In this document: in pieces, positions 11,077 to 21,473 of the stretch | How positions within the stretch are numbered: position 1 is the first letter of the stretch | Layout of the letters: the number at the start of each line of letters is the position of its first letter | DNA from: Rhizodiscina lignyota | Lineage: Eukaryota > Ascomycota > Dothideomycetes > Aulographales > Rhizodiscinaceae | DNA: 64,000 nt | Direction of reading: 5' to 3' | Assembly (NCBI GenBank): GCA_010015805.1 | Contig: ML978122.1 | Location: forward strand, 902,453 to 966,452 | Translations under genes and position numbers: made by a program | Notes under the pieces: generated by a model | The model's input: the letters and a program-made list of their open reading frames with translations, nothing else | Told to the model about the DNA's origin: nothing | Databases searched by the model: none

Positions 11077-13032
11077 ATGGCTACTACCATACGTTCGAAC
11101 TCCAGTTCCGAAGTAGAAAGATATAGACTGATAACTCTACACCAGAACCGCAAGCTCCGGCATCTTCAAGGAATCACCATACGCAATGTCGCCATTCCGC
11201 AAGCCCCCTCCGCCACGCGGCCGCGCGGAAAGACAATCGACGACGACGCGCTTCCATATACTCTCAAATCACCAGCTAAGGCCCTTGCGCTGCGAGAGAA
11301 GAAGGAATTGGCACATTCGCGGTCCTCGTCGGACTTGAGGGCAATCAACCAATCTGTTATTGTTGAGTCCAAAGACAATGCAGTACCCACCGAAGCGGGC
11401 AGGATATCTCCCAACAGGCCAAGATTGAACAGACTGCGCCGAAGAAGTACAATGGAATGGACAGGAGCAAGCCCACTTGCGCGGCAGAAAAAGTTGGAAG
11501 ATGTGGCTGGAGCTCGAATGCTGGACTCATTCTTTGCATTGCACATACCAAATATGGGGGAGCCAATCTACATCAGCGAGACTGCGGAGAAAGCCATGAA
11601 TCCAAATTTTCGCTTCTTTGACCTCAGTTCGTGGGGGCCAGGCATAACTCGGAGAGATGACCTGATCGTCAAATTCTTCGCAAAAACCGAATACATGTCA
11701 GACTATCAATTCGTTGTCGAGCTGAGCGTGAGCTTGTCGTCGCTCCAATTTATTGGAAAGACTCTGGAAAACTTTCGTCACCCTTTACCGGAGAATAGCA
11801 TAATCTTCCACCTTACAGACGGCATTTACACGTCCTTTACGAATTTGCCCACGACTGACAGTGTCCTCTCCGACTTCACATCGTTCGCTGCTCCACGCTC
11901 CTCAACATCTCGCGTGCTTCCTACTTCGTCCTACGATGCCCTCATGCGCCTCGCTACACTCGACACATGCATCCAAGATGCTTTTCATACTCGCGACACT
12001 CTCAGCGCACAGATATCCGCGATTCTCGAAGCCAACAGAGACTCGCTGTCAAAGGTCGATCGTGTTCCGGAAACACGCGAAGCAGCATCCCGTGTCGACT
12101 CAGCGGTCACGACCCAGCACAAGCGTCTCGAATCTACCAGGCGCCGCCGCGAGGAGCTGCAGTCTGCCATTCTCTCCCGGCGAGATAGCATGGGACGCGG
12201 GCGCACTGCACAGGCGAAGGCAGCTGAGGATATCGCATCAGCGTCTGAGCAGCTCGAGAAGAGCCGAGAATTAGTGCGGCAAACTGCCGAGGACATCGTT
12301 GGACAGAGACGACGGTGTTGTGAAGAGCTACAGACTGTCTACCCTATCGATCCAGTGCCAGGAAAGTCATTGTCATTCACAATCAGAGGTGCCCATCTCC
12401 CAAACTCTAACTTCGATGACGCGGACGAGAGCGCGGTCGCAGCTGCCCTGGGCCACGTGGCACAAGTCGTGCATTTGCTCTCGTTCTATCTCGCAACGCC
12501 GTTACCGTATCCGATATCACCACGGAGCTCAACGTCTTCTATAAACGACCCAATCTCTGAGACTACAGGGCCTCGAACATATCCGTTATTCTTGAAGGGA
12601 GCAGTACGCTTCAGGTTTGAATACGGCGTCTTTCTCCTGAACAAGGATATTGAGATTCTGGCTAACGGGTTCGGTCTGAAACTGTTAGACCTCCGCCATA
12701 CGTTGCCGAATTTGAAGTATCTGCTCTATATTACGACAGCTGGGAAGGGCGAGCTCCCCGCACGTAAGGCGGGCGGAGTCAGAGCTCTACTAAGGGCCAG
12801 GGGCGAAAGCAGCGGTGGGACGACGCCGACGCTGAGCCGCGTAGGCAGCGATGATAGTGCCGTAATTGGAGACGTTTATGTGAAGGGGGCGAGTGCCTCT
12901 CAAGCTGTCAAAGCCAAGTTGAAGGAGAGTCCAATGCATAGTGGCATGAATGGGCGAGCTGTTGGTGGAAGAACATCCTCTGGATTGGCACCCGCCGTGC
13001 AACATTCAAGCAAGCTTGGCGATCCGGGCTGA
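11077..13032 (+). CDS. vps38: Vps38/UVRAG-like subunit of PI3-kinase complex II
   Basis: Single exon, 651 aa, ATG in GCGGCCATGG. The protein belongs to the family of UVRAG, Vps38 and Atg14. In PI3-kinase complex II (Vps34-Vps15-Atg6/Vps30-Vps38) it directs PI3P synthesis at endosomes for vacuolar sorting. Residues 1-140 are polar. A C2-like region (about 150-260) includes FFALHIPNMGEPIYISE and SLQFIGKTLENFRHPLP, followed by IIFHLTDGIYTSF, which is characteristic of the UVRAG/Vps38 group. A coiled coil (about 290-415) holds the TRRRREELQSAILSRRDSM segment. The C-terminal BARA2-like half contains VVHLLSFYLATPLPYPI, KGAVRFRFEYGVFLLNKDIE and LDLRHTLPNLKYLLYI. The last 70 residues look disordered. 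Atg14 is the alternative, but the length and the N-terminal C2-like part favour Vps38. Confidence 0.85.
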   Translation: MATTIRSNSSSEVERYRLITLHQNRKLRHLQGITIRNVAIPQAPSATRPRGKTIDDDALPYTLKSPAKALALREKKELAHSRSSSDLRAINQSVIVESKDNAVPTEAGRISPNRPRLNRLRRRSTMEWTGASPLARQKKLEDVAGARMLDSFFALHIPNMGEPIYISETAEKAMNPNFRFFDLSSWGPGITRRDDLIVKFFAKTEYMSDYQFVVELSVSLSSLQFIGKTLENFRHPLPENSIIFHLTDGIYTSFTNLPTTDSVLSDFTSFAAPRSSTSRVLPTSSYDALMRLATLDTCIQDAFHTRDTLSAQISAILEANRDSLSKVDRVPETREAASRVDSAVTTQHKRLESTRRRREELQSAILSRRDSMGRGRTAQAKAAEDIASASEQLEKSRELVRQTAEDIVGQRRRCCEELQTVYPIDPVPGKSLSFTIRGAHLPNSNFDDADESAVAAALGHVAQVVHLLSFYLATPLPYPISPRSSTSSINDPISETTGPRTYPLFLKGAVRFRFEYGVFLLNKDIEILANGFGLKLLDLRHTLPNLKYLLYITTAGKGELPARKAGGVRALLRARGESSGGTTPTLSRVGSDDSAVIGDVYVKGASASQAVKAKLKESPMHSGMNGRAVGGRTSSGLAPAVQHSSKLGDPG

Positions 13033-13340
13033 GTACCTTATCGAAGTGTATAGGTTCTTTTCATTTTATAATACTGGGAATATCGTCACCAGCCAAGTTT
13101 TCTCGCGACATTCTCTTGGCCCAAAATTCGTCCCACCAAAGTCCATTTCCGCTTTTGAAACTTACTCACAGGTTTGAAACGGATTCTATATTGTGCATCA
13201 AAAAGTCATCTCTTCAATGAAGTTTCATTCAGCAATCATCAGTCTTAACAACTAAGACGGCCAAACCATATCCTTCGTCGCTTCTGGAGAAAGCGGAAGG
13301 GCGCTGTGTAATTCTCGTCTTTCTATTGTAAGAGAGCATG
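13033..13340. other. Convergent 3' flanks of the Vps38-like and HET genes
   Basis: Two genes end facing each other here. TCATTTTATAATACTGGG near 13060 could serve 3'-end formation. No gene is seen. Confidence 0.45.
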
Positions 13341-15965
13341 CTAAACAATCCGCAGGTACTGCTCATAAAAGTTCGGTAACTCTACATCTAAAGGCCATTC
13401 ATACAGTCCTTGCCATCTCCAGGCATGCTCTCTATGATTTGAAACGACCGCAACTAGAGGACCGCCACCACTTCCCTTATACAATATCACCTGATCTTCG
13501 CTCAGAGGAAAATGAGAAGCCGGTCGAAGAATGAGAGCACGTGTGTTACCCAACGTATATTGCGTAGCAATATCCTTCAACACTCGCTGAGTCTTTGATA
13601 GCCCCGTATCGAGGTCGATATCTGTATCCCATGGCACAAATTTGTGGATCTGCCATACTGCCGCAAAAGCCCCACCACGGAGAATACGGCCATACCGACT
13701 ACCGATGCCATCAAAGACTTGTTCGTACGAAGCAGATACGCGATGTTGCGGTGCTCTCGAGGAAGGAAAGGTCCGAGTAGAGTTGCCTAATCGTGGTTGG
13801 CTTGGAGCCCAACGAAGGCCTGGCACATCTTGTAGCCTCGGAATATCTGACATGAGAAACCCAGTCCGGACCTCTAGCCCCTTCGTCCATGAATCTCTCC
13901 AAAAGTCTATTAGGTCGAAGAAGGGCTCGGGGCCGACGAGCAGTGTCCAAATCACAACGTCATCGCCAGGACGGGAAGCGTGTCGATTAACGAGCAAAAG
14001 AGTCGCTTCTGAAATGTCTAATGGGGAATTGTCCGGATCGTAATAATCAACGATTTTGACTCGATCCAACCACGGAAGCATATGTTGAGAAGTCAACACA
14101 AGAGTGGCAAGATCAACATTACCACGCTGGTGGACAACCTCCAGAGCTTTCTGTACGGACACAACCGCCTCATCTTTGCACAAGACATGGATATGCCTTC
14201 TTCCACGCATGGATTCCAGGAGAGTCCAAGCACGCACGTTCCAGTCGCAAACGAGCATGACCGCGATAATTCTTTCGTATGTGCTCACTTCATTTGGTCC
14301 ATGTTCGACCTCGAGCTCCATTAAGTCGCGATCGCATATGAGCATTACCATGCTCTTTGCGAAGACTTCGTTGATGCAAGAAATTGCCTCCCTTCTCAAC
14401 TGGTGGTCCTCCGGAATACAAGCTGTATCCATCCAGTATGATGTACATCCAAGTCTGCGTGCGATACGGCAGTAACGGCGATGAAGGCAGTTATTTAAAC
14501 CTGTTCCATTTGTTTCCGGCCTTCCACCTTGTCCATGGCTCCAGACATGTGAAATAGCCAGAGTCTGTCTTGATGCTGAACAATATGCTAATCGATCACC
14601 GGCGGGGAATTCTTCGATGCATACTGCTCGCGCGCCATTTACGGATCTGTATGATTTCTCGTCCCAATATAGCCGTCGACACAAGCTTCTTCCATACCCG
14701 TCTGCGTGTGCGGATTGGTCGATTATTGTCAATCCCTTGAACCTTTGACAGTTGTCTACCGACAATCCGTCGCATTGAAGGTGAACGGTCGTTGAATTTA
14801 GGATGCAACGAGGCCGACGACCGGGGAACGCCTCGTCCAATATCGCGAGTAATCTTCGAAAGTCCTGGCAGGCCGCAGAACGATCGGATCGCAGCAACCG
14901 AAACGCCCATTTGCAAACATATTGTGGGACCTCGTCCTCTGCGATACCCCAGTCTTGGTCAATTTCGTTTAAAGTGTCGCCAATGTCATAATACTGTCGC
15001 AAGGAGAAGGCGACATCCTTTTGAGAATCGAAACCTTCTTGGAGATGCAGGCCCAATATGTACCAACGAAAGAGCATGGTGTATCGTTGCCACGAAACCC
15101 AGAGAAGCGACCGAACAATCAGCCAGGCCTCGGCTTCAGCTGTGTAGCTCACGTTCGACGATAGACTCGTGGATACTTCCAACAACTCAATGAATGTATT
15201 GGCAATTTCGCGCAACGGTTCCAATCCAAACATTTCCCACTGCTTGTGGCAAGTCCGAGCCGCCGAGATCAACAGCGCCAGTAAAATGACGGGTGTGCTG
15301 AAGTGTGGAACGACTTTTAGATTGCCCCATTCTGCCGGGGTGTCCGGATAAAGGAGATACTGGGCTGAAATGACCGCGAGAAGTGACGAAGAAGTGACAT
15401 TTCCCAACGGCAGAGGGATTGGGGGTAGGCGTGATAGAATGTCACAAGCCAGGTTGACGATGTTGTCTTCTGTATCACTGTGGTAGTCCGGGAAGATGTC
15501 TGGCTTGTACTTCGGGAATGCGCATGTCAATAAACCAGAGATCTTGACATCCAATCGGGTAACATGGTCGTCTGAATCACAAGCAGCTGAATGATACTGC
15601 TGGCAGATCTGCTTAGCTCTGGCCTGTCTTGCTTGCGTACGAGTTGTGACATCTGCATGATAAACCCCCCTGATACCACTAGAATTTGCAGTGCCATGAC
15701 AGCTAAGAAATGGGGTTTTCGAGCGCGATTTGTCACTGTAATGATCCCTGAGTATTTGGCGGACTCTTTCGGAGAGGTGCGTAGGCAGACACGGCCTCAA
15801 AGCATCCATTGCCTCAGCCTGACGGGTGTTATTTTGCGGGTTGGTGACAGCAATCAAAAGACCATTTGAAGGAATAGGTAGAAGTATTCGGTACTCTAAT
15901 TGAGCGAAGCAACCTTCAGGGTGAGGGATAAACGTGACGAGACGAGACGATCTGCCTTGTGGCAT
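13341..15965 (-). CDS. Heterokaryon-incompatibility (HET) domain protein
   Basis: Intronless frame of 874 aa with an ATG at 15965. HET domains are found in fungal allorecognition proteins that trigger cell death after fusion of unlike strains; many family members have no known role. The N-terminal 400 residues are largely helical with no named domain. The HET signature lies at about residues 468-560: LAISHVWSHGQGG (block 1), CTSYWMDTACIPED (block 2, with the WxDxxCI core) and AISCINEVFAKSMVMLICD (block 3). The C-terminal part, about 570-874, has DWNVRAWTLLESMRGRR, the usual 'R.WTlqE' type block. I see no NACHT, ankyrin or WD repeats. The next gene upstream on the same strand encodes a membrane protein 311 bases away, and the two may form a pair. 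Whether this copy is active in incompatibility cannot be read from the sequence. Confidence 0.8.
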   Translation of the reverse strand: MPQGRSSRLVTFIPHPEGCFAQLEYRILLPIPSNGLLIAVTNPQNNTRQAEAMDALRPCLPTHLSERVRQILRDHYSDKSRSKTPFLSCHGTANSSGIRGVYHADVTTRTQARQARAKQICQQYHSAACDSDDHVTRLDVKISGLLTCAFPKYKPDIFPDYHSDTEDNIVNLACDILSRLPPIPLPLGNVTSSSLLAVISAQYLLYPDTPAEWGNLKVVPHFSTPVILLALLISAARTCHKQWEMFGLEPLREIANTFIELLEVSTSLSSNVSYTAEAEAWLIVRSLLWVSWQRYTMLFRWYILGLHLQEGFDSQKDVAFSLRQYYDIGDTLNEIDQDWGIAEDEVPQYVCKWAFRLLRSDRSAACQDFRRLLAILDEAFPGRRPRCILNSTTVHLQCDGLSVDNCQRFKGLTIIDQSAHADGYGRSLCRRLYWDEKSYRSVNGARAVCIEEFPAGDRLAYCSASRQTLAISHVWSHGQGGRPETNGTGLNNCLHRRYCRIARRLGCTSYWMDTACIPEDHQLRREAISCINEVFAKSMVMLICDRDLMELEVEHGPNEVSTYERIIAVMLVCDWNVRAWTLLESMRGRRHIHVLCKDEAVVSVQKALEVVHQRGNVDLATLVLTSQHMLPWLDRVKIVDYYDPDNSPLDISEATLLLVNRHASRPGDDVVIWTLLVGPEPFFDLIDFWRDSWTKGLEVRTGFLMSDIPRLQDVPGLRWAPSQPRLGNSTRTFPSSRAPQHRVSASYEQVFDGIGSRYGRILRGGAFAAVWQIHKFVPWDTDIDLDTGLSKTQRVLKDIATQYTLGNTRALILRPASHFPLSEDQVILYKGSGGGPLVAVVSNHREHAWRWQGLYEWPLDVELPNFYEQYLRIV

Positions 15966-16276
15966 ACATATGTACGGAGTAGGCGACTGGGCTCAGCCTT
16001 CTTCGCCCTCATGCTCAAACCTTGCGCCGGCCTCTTTTTGCAGCTCATCAACGCCCACGGCTGAATTCAATGAAGTACATTTATTGGCCCATACGACCAC
16101 CTGTGGAATATAATATCAAAAGATTTTTTACGTATTTTGAATTTGTTCCAGTGCCTCAAAATTGAGTCGAGTTTTAGAGATGGAGTCCACGGAGATGATC
16201 TCCGATGGTTGTGCTATGTAAATCGATTTAATTCAATTCCATACTACTACAATCCGCCATAACGAGTAGTAACTAG
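15966..16276. promoter_or_regulatory. Promoter region of the HET gene
   Basis: A 311-base gap between the stop of the membrane-protein gene and the HET ATG, both on the minus strand. AT-rich around 16110-16150 (ATATAATATCAAAAG), where a minus-strand TATA function is possible. No ORF of note. Confidence 0.4.
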
Positions 16277-17761
16277 CTATACGCCCTGAACCGTTCCCAG
16301 ATCGATAGCCAGTATTTTGGCACTTTCAATAGCTAAAGCTGAGCTTAGTTCAATCCATTGACGATCGTGGCAACTCCACGAATTGCCTCCACACGCAGAA
16401 TCCACGTCGAGCCCGTCGGAAATCTTCTTCAGCCAAGCGTTGCGGCGTGGATGCGGTGTGATGATACCATCCATCCACGACGTGATACGGCTTCCACTGA
16501 GCAGTTGAATGGCCCCAAGCATCATAGTCCGCCCCGTAAACTCGTAGCTTTTAACATCTAACTTGACCCCTTCCACCCTCATCCATTGCCCTGCAACGTT
16601 GTTCCCTTCGAATATCCATCGTGATACAAAGTCAAGAACCATCACACTGACCAGGATTATGCCATCCCAGCCTTTCTGCGCCGCTACGAACGTCATTGCT
16701 AGGAGTTGAATATAGTGGTTGAACAGTAACAGCCGCCTTAACCAGCATGTGAAATTGGTCATTGGAACCACAATCATGGTTTTGTTGAGTAATGTGTCGA
16801 CTACTGCGCGGTCGCCAACGTAGAGGTACCACGTCGATGCATTTTGGTGTGAGCTTAGGAGCATGTAAGAAGTTTCGTGAGCCTCGTTATTTTCAAGGTA
16901 CCCAGAGGGCCGATAAAGTCGAAAGAATCGACATGCCGTGTGTGAGACCCGACTGCAGAAGATGATAGTTGATGAGCCATATGCACCAAATAAACAAAGC
17001 ACTGCAGATAGCGCCACGATCAGAAGAGACGTTGTAATTTCGACGAATACAGAAGAAAACAGTGCGTCTGCGGCAGAGCTAAGAGTGGGTTCTCGAGAGC
17101 ATCGACTGAAATTCAGTACATGGAGTGTTTGATATCGACGAAAGTGTGGAGCATTAGGCGCGTTCGCCGTGGAAGCTGAAGGGGTAGTTCTATTTGCGGA
17201 CTCGACATTTCCGGGCTCGGCATCTGTGGGTTCCACAGCCGCGCCACTCTCCCTCGGACCAGGTTGCTCGACGGCATGAGTTGACTGATCTGGAGTTGGA
17301 GGGTTACTGTTTACTCCCTCACTTGGAGCCGGTGGTCTCTCGGCGAGGCTGTCGGGCATCATTGTAGGCTGTTGCTTTCTCGACTCGATCCCAAAGGCCG
17401 TAACCAACGCACTTGCTGCGCCATTTGCGCACGGAAATACGCTACCCCAGAGTACATCCCAAACGACGTGACTGTGACTTCCACAGCCACTAGCCTGGTC
17501 TAGATATTCCGGCCCTCTCTTGAGCATTCCAGCTGCGCCTTCCAATGTTCCGAGTTTTGGGAAGAGGCCGATGGAGAGGCGACCCAGAAGAGATATCTTG
17601 CCAACAGATTGATAGTCACGCTGGTAGCCTGCGAGATGGCACACCAAAGGGAGAATAGAGGCCCATTCGGCGAGGATGTTTGGTAAGGCTGGAGTATCGA
17701 GGAAAGGTGCAATATTCAACGAACCAAGTTTAGAGAGAGAGCCTGACTGAAATAATGCCAT
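16277..17761 (-). CDS. Multi-pass membrane protein beside the HET gene
   Basis: Frame of 494 aa from the first true ATG at 17761; the open frame runs 33 bases further upstream but only to a TTG. Residues 1-115 are mixed. About 120-200 is a Pro/Ser/Thr/Glu-rich disordered linker (PPAPSEGVNSNPPTPDQS). About 230-250 is a clear membrane span (TSLLIVALSAVLCLFG), and two more weaker spans follow (HYIQLLAMTFVAA and GIILVSVMVLDFVSRWIF). The segment STWYLYVGDRAVVDTLLNKTMI is a distinctive block. No enzymatic motif is visible and I recognise no named family. My recollection is that similar membrane proteins occur next to HET genes in other ascomycetes, but I could not check this. An upstream first exon cannot be excluded. 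Confidence 0.65.
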   Translation of the reverse strand: MALFQSGSLSKLGSLNIAPFLDTPALPNILAEWASILPLVCHLAGYQRDYQSVGKISLLGRLSIGLFPKLGTLEGAAGMLKRGPEYLDQASGCGSHSHVVWDVLWGSVFPCANGAASALVTAFGIESRKQQPTMMPDSLAERPPAPSEGVNSNPPTPDQSTHAVEQPGPRESGAAVEPTDAEPGNVESANRTTPSASTANAPNAPHFRRYQTLHVLNFSRCSREPTLSSAADALFSSVFVEITTSLLIVALSAVLCLFGAYGSSTIIFCSRVSHTACRFFRLYRPSGYLENNEAHETSYMLLSSHQNASTWYLYVGDRAVVDTLLNKTMIVVPMTNFTCWLRRLLLFNHYIQLLAMTFVAAQKGWDGIILVSVMVLDFVSRWIFEGNNVAGQWMRVEGVKLDVKSYEFTGRTMMLGAIQLLSGSRITSWMDGIITPHPRRNAWLKKISDGLDVDSACGGNSWSCHDRQWIELSSALAIESAKILAIDLGTVQGV

Positions 17762-18609
17762 AATGAATAACTCTTTGGGGAGAGGAAAGCGCAATGATGG
17801 TCTACCGATATCCTTAACTCTGGACCTGAGGTTTTACTTTTCGTCTTGATCATTAAGGTTCATATGTATTGAGCCTTGAGCTATTCGAGGCCAAGGATCC
17901 GATTTCAGCCTTACTGGTGATTTAAAGCAGTTGCCTTGCCTCGTGTGCGGACTGCCAAAAAGGCTTAGATGCCTGTATCGATGAGTACCCAGTGATCCGG
18001 CTGGGGAATAACTGACAAATCCCGTCTGAAAGCCAATGGTCGTGAATCCACGGAGAGCGGTTGTTGCTAGCTACTGGTTTCAATACGTGGACGAGAGAGC
18101 TTCCCAAAAGCCCGGATATTGTTTCAAACGTCAGAGCCTTCTGAAATGTCTTGCCTTGCGTCGGGGAACTTATCTGTTTGGAGCACTTGACGTTAAATAC
18201 GCCTATCTTCAAGGTCATTTTATCTCTCCAAAGTTCAGAAACATCACAAATATACTCAAAATCAAAGAGGTGCTTAGACGCAATGGTCTACTAAGAGTCC
18301 AAACACCGTCCACTTGAATAGAACATATTGGCATCGGGAATGATTGATCTTAGCATATTCAGACTGGTGTGTATCCAGGTCAATTGGATGTTAGTAGGCA
18401 GGATATTGGAGCCCTTCTCCAAGAACAGCTTCCGAAAGGAGTTGAAGTGTCCGCACGTGATCTCGCGATGCCAAGGAATCTCGCGTGGACATTTTGCACG
18501 CGACGTCACCAACACACCAATGGCAGCTGCGCCCTGAATTGCAACTTCCCTTCACTTGTCTGTGCACACAATAAACAGAACACTCGGCGGCAACACATTT
18601 CACCCCGTC
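17762..18609. other. Intergenic, no gene seen
   Basis: An 848-base region between two divergent genes. Several short frames exist on both strands, none with a motif. It presumably holds both promoters. Confidence 0.45.
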
Positions 18610-19639
18610 ATGACCGACACAATCAGCAAAGATCTCGACGCCTTCCTCGGAAAGTTGCGCACTGCAAACTACCTCAATCTTAAATTGCAGCACAGCGATT
18701 CTCAATTCTCTAGCGGAACACCGAGCATGGACGGCGGCACATGGCAGACGGTAAGCAACATCCTCTTCCGCTCTGCCAAATAAACTCTGACTTTTTGAGC
18801 CTTAGCTCATGCAAGCACACGTCGCAAATCTCTCTAGCCACAAAGCAATGCTCGAGCTGTTAGCCCAAGGTTTAATCGAACGAGGTCCTGTCGATCCTTC
18901 ACTCGTTGCGAGCATGGAGGGCATGTACGCCACTACGAATAATGCCCTGCAGAATGCATTGAGCATGCAGAGCTACTTTGGAGGCATCGACAACGCACAC
19001 AGTGAAAACGGTGGCGGAAACCAGCAAGCTTCAAATGAACCTGCACATCGCGAGAACATTCCAACTCCAGTGCAGGAGACTGTGTCTGAGACGCCCAGGC
19101 CACAGCCAACACAACGCAGCGGCCAGCTATTTGATCTTGTAAAGCGTCGCAAACGGGAAGATGATGATCTACCCCTATATATCGCAACAAAAAATCACAA
19201 GAAAGCGAAGCACGACAACCCATCACTCTCTCGCCCGACCGCTTCCTCTCCTCCACCGCCACAACCGCCACAGCCATCTACAGGACAACAGGAGGCCGAT
19301 ATCGAATATGAAGACATCTCTGGAACAGTCAGAAAGCGCCTTGTCGAACACTACGAAAAGCGGCTGCAGGAGAAGGCTACACTGAAAGAGTCGAAGAGGA
19401 AGCGGGACTCGCTAGAGTCAGTGGGTTCTGCTCTCGACAGAGGCGGCCATGTAGTACTATCAAAACCGGCACAGAAGCGATTGAGGGCGAGCGAAGAAGA
19501 AGCCTCAGACTCCGGGACTGGTGACAAGGTCCAGAGTGACGACGGCGAGGGGGTCTCGGAGGCATCGCAGGAGACAGGGGATGGCGGTGGAGTGAACCTG
19601 CTGCGAGAGAGTAGGGGTTTGGAGGAAACGGTTCCATGA
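18610..19639 (+). CDS. Unrecognised charged, probably nuclear protein
   Basis: Exons 18610-18750 and 18806-19639 with a 55-nt intron (GTAAGC...CTTAG) give 324 aa; the join reads GGTWQT to LMQAHVANL. The first 110 residues look folded and helical (DLDAFLGKLRTANYLNLKLQ, MLELLAQGLIERGPVDPSL). The rest is polar, with several basic clusters usable as nuclear signals (KRRKRE, KKAKHD, ESKRKRDS), a proline run (SSPPPPQPPQPS) and a Glu/Gly-rich acidic C-terminus. About 205-230 is a helix with EDISGTVRKRLVEHYEKRLQEK. I recognise no family. Conserved-looking N-terminal codons and clean splicing support a real gene. Confidence 0.6.
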
Positions 19640-21473
19640 CCACATGAACTCTCGGTGTATATATGTACATGGTAGCAAGTATCTGCGACTGCGGAGCTTG
19701 AACTATAAAATGGCAAAAACTCCTCTAAAAATGCAAGTTATGCTTGTCAAAGCTGCATCTTCTTCACATATACCCTCCCGAGTACATAAATCAGGCTTTC
19801 AGATGCGTTCTCACTTACGCTGTAAAGCAAGATCCACTTATGCTACGGCGCTCAGCTCTATCAGCATTGACCTCTCGGTAGAGTATGAAATTTGCGCGGG
19901 TGCAAAGCAAGGACTGTTTAGGACCAGCCTCTTCAAATAATACAAGTGATGCCTGTTATTGTTGTGCGTTCATATGTACTGGCCCAAGCGGATTCAATGA
20001 GGCTTTTAGAAGCGCTCTCACTTGTCCTGAAGAACAAAGCTTCAAAGTTCATTTATGCTCTACCGCTTCATCTGTTAGTATTACGCTCTTAGTAGAGATA
20101 CAGGAAATGAAATGTTTGCGGGTGCGAAACATGGAACTGCTAGGAAGTAGGGCCTCTTATTATCTAAAGTTATGCCTGTTAAAGCTCAACACATTCTTGA
20201 CACATACCGTCCCGAGAACATTGAATTAGGCTCCCAGAAGCACTCTCACTTGTGCTGAAGTGTGAAGTTTGTCTTTGCTGCAGCGGTCCACCTGTCTCGC
20301 TCTAATTGTTTATCGTCCTCGAGCTGCCAATGTTCTTCGTGATTCTCCCGGAGGATGTGGAAGCATTTGATTCCTGATAATAGACAATACGCCATCGTTC
20401 CGTCTTCTTGAATAGAGTATCGAAGGTGTTCGCAAACACCATCTATGCCTCTGGATTAGCGAAACATCCAGAACCTCGACAATAGAAGGCTAGCTGTATC
20501 GTTGTACCGGAATTCCGATACTCAAACGAATACACCGACGCAGGGCCTCTGCGTGCGGAAGTATCTTACAAGGACCATTAGTACCATGCAGAGCCCGTAC
20601 CAGGTCCCTCATATGATGTGTGCGAAGGGAAAGAGCTCAAATCCACACCTACGAAAAAAGCTCTATATTAGTCCCGACGTCTTCTTTGTCGCTCTGCTTG
20701 TTTCGATGCTCAAACCAATTAAAATCGCGTTTACATAGAGCTTGGAGAATCGCCTCGATCTCACCCGGGAGAGTAGAGAGCTAAAATTTAGCCTCCAGAA
20801 CGAGGAAAGTGTGCAAGTTCTTCAATGCTTGCGCTGTTGTTGTATACACCCCGGAGAACGCACGCCTGGGCTTTCAGAAACGGTGTTGCTTACGTTAAAG
20901 AGAATGAGCTGCTGGCTCAGGCGAGCGCTACAGCTTGCATGGCAGCTTTGATGTGTGGCCTCTGCGTCTAATGCAGTATACAGATTTTCCAACGGTCGTA
21001 CTATGATCGTATACGCTCCAAAGAATGTAGAACTAAGCCTTCGGAGATGGTCTCGCTTACGTCGATGAGCAAGAGCTGCCCGTCCTTAAGCGTTACAGTC
21101 CGCTCGGACTGTAGATCATATGATGTCCGACGCGGTATAGTGTTTACAGTACACGCCTAGTGCATAATCGAGTCTCGAGTTCGACGAAAAGGTTTGGTGC
21201 CGCTCTCAAGAGACGGGATAGCTATGATGTATAGCCTCTGCAACTAATAAAGCATATCAATTTTTCAGCAGTGTGCGATTGCAAAATACACTCTGAAGAA
21301 CGTAGAACGAGGCTTTCAGAGATAGTCTCGCTTACCTCGAAGAGCAAGCGCCCTTCGCCCTTAGCTATTACAGCTTACCCGGCGGCCAGCTACTTGCCTA
21401 CCTACCATCAAGCCATATTATCTGACGACATGGTGTGGATTGGCATCTCAGCGCGCAAGTCGCGTCACCGCAA
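19640..21473. other. Non-coding block holding diverged repeats
   Basis: No intact gene is seen between the stop at 19639 and the broken rhomboid-like gene. Most of this stretch is built from degenerate copies of one sequence (see the repeat entry). Short open frames here are chance. Confidence 0.55.
19741..21350. repeat. Array of six diverged copies of one repeat family
   Basis: Six related cores can be aligned by eye, at about 19772, 19982, 20206, 20846, 21011 and 21284. The shared pattern is roughly CCGAGAACRTNGAAYNAGG followed by CTTTCAGARRYRSTCTCRC and TTACSTYGAAGAG. Copies 1-3 are spaced 210-225 bases apart and also share flanks (TGCCTGTTAAAG before, TTTGCGGGTGCGAAAC after), so the unit there is about 215 bases. 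Copies 5 and 6 share a GCCTCTGCAACTAATAAAG-type leader. Much of the variation between copies looks like C/T and G/A exchange, as expected from repeat-induced point mutation, but I did not count it. Confidence 0.6.

Noticed and set aside
17762-17794. Extension of the membrane-protein gene to an upstream start
   Set aside because: The upstream 'start' is TTG; the first ATG is at 17761.
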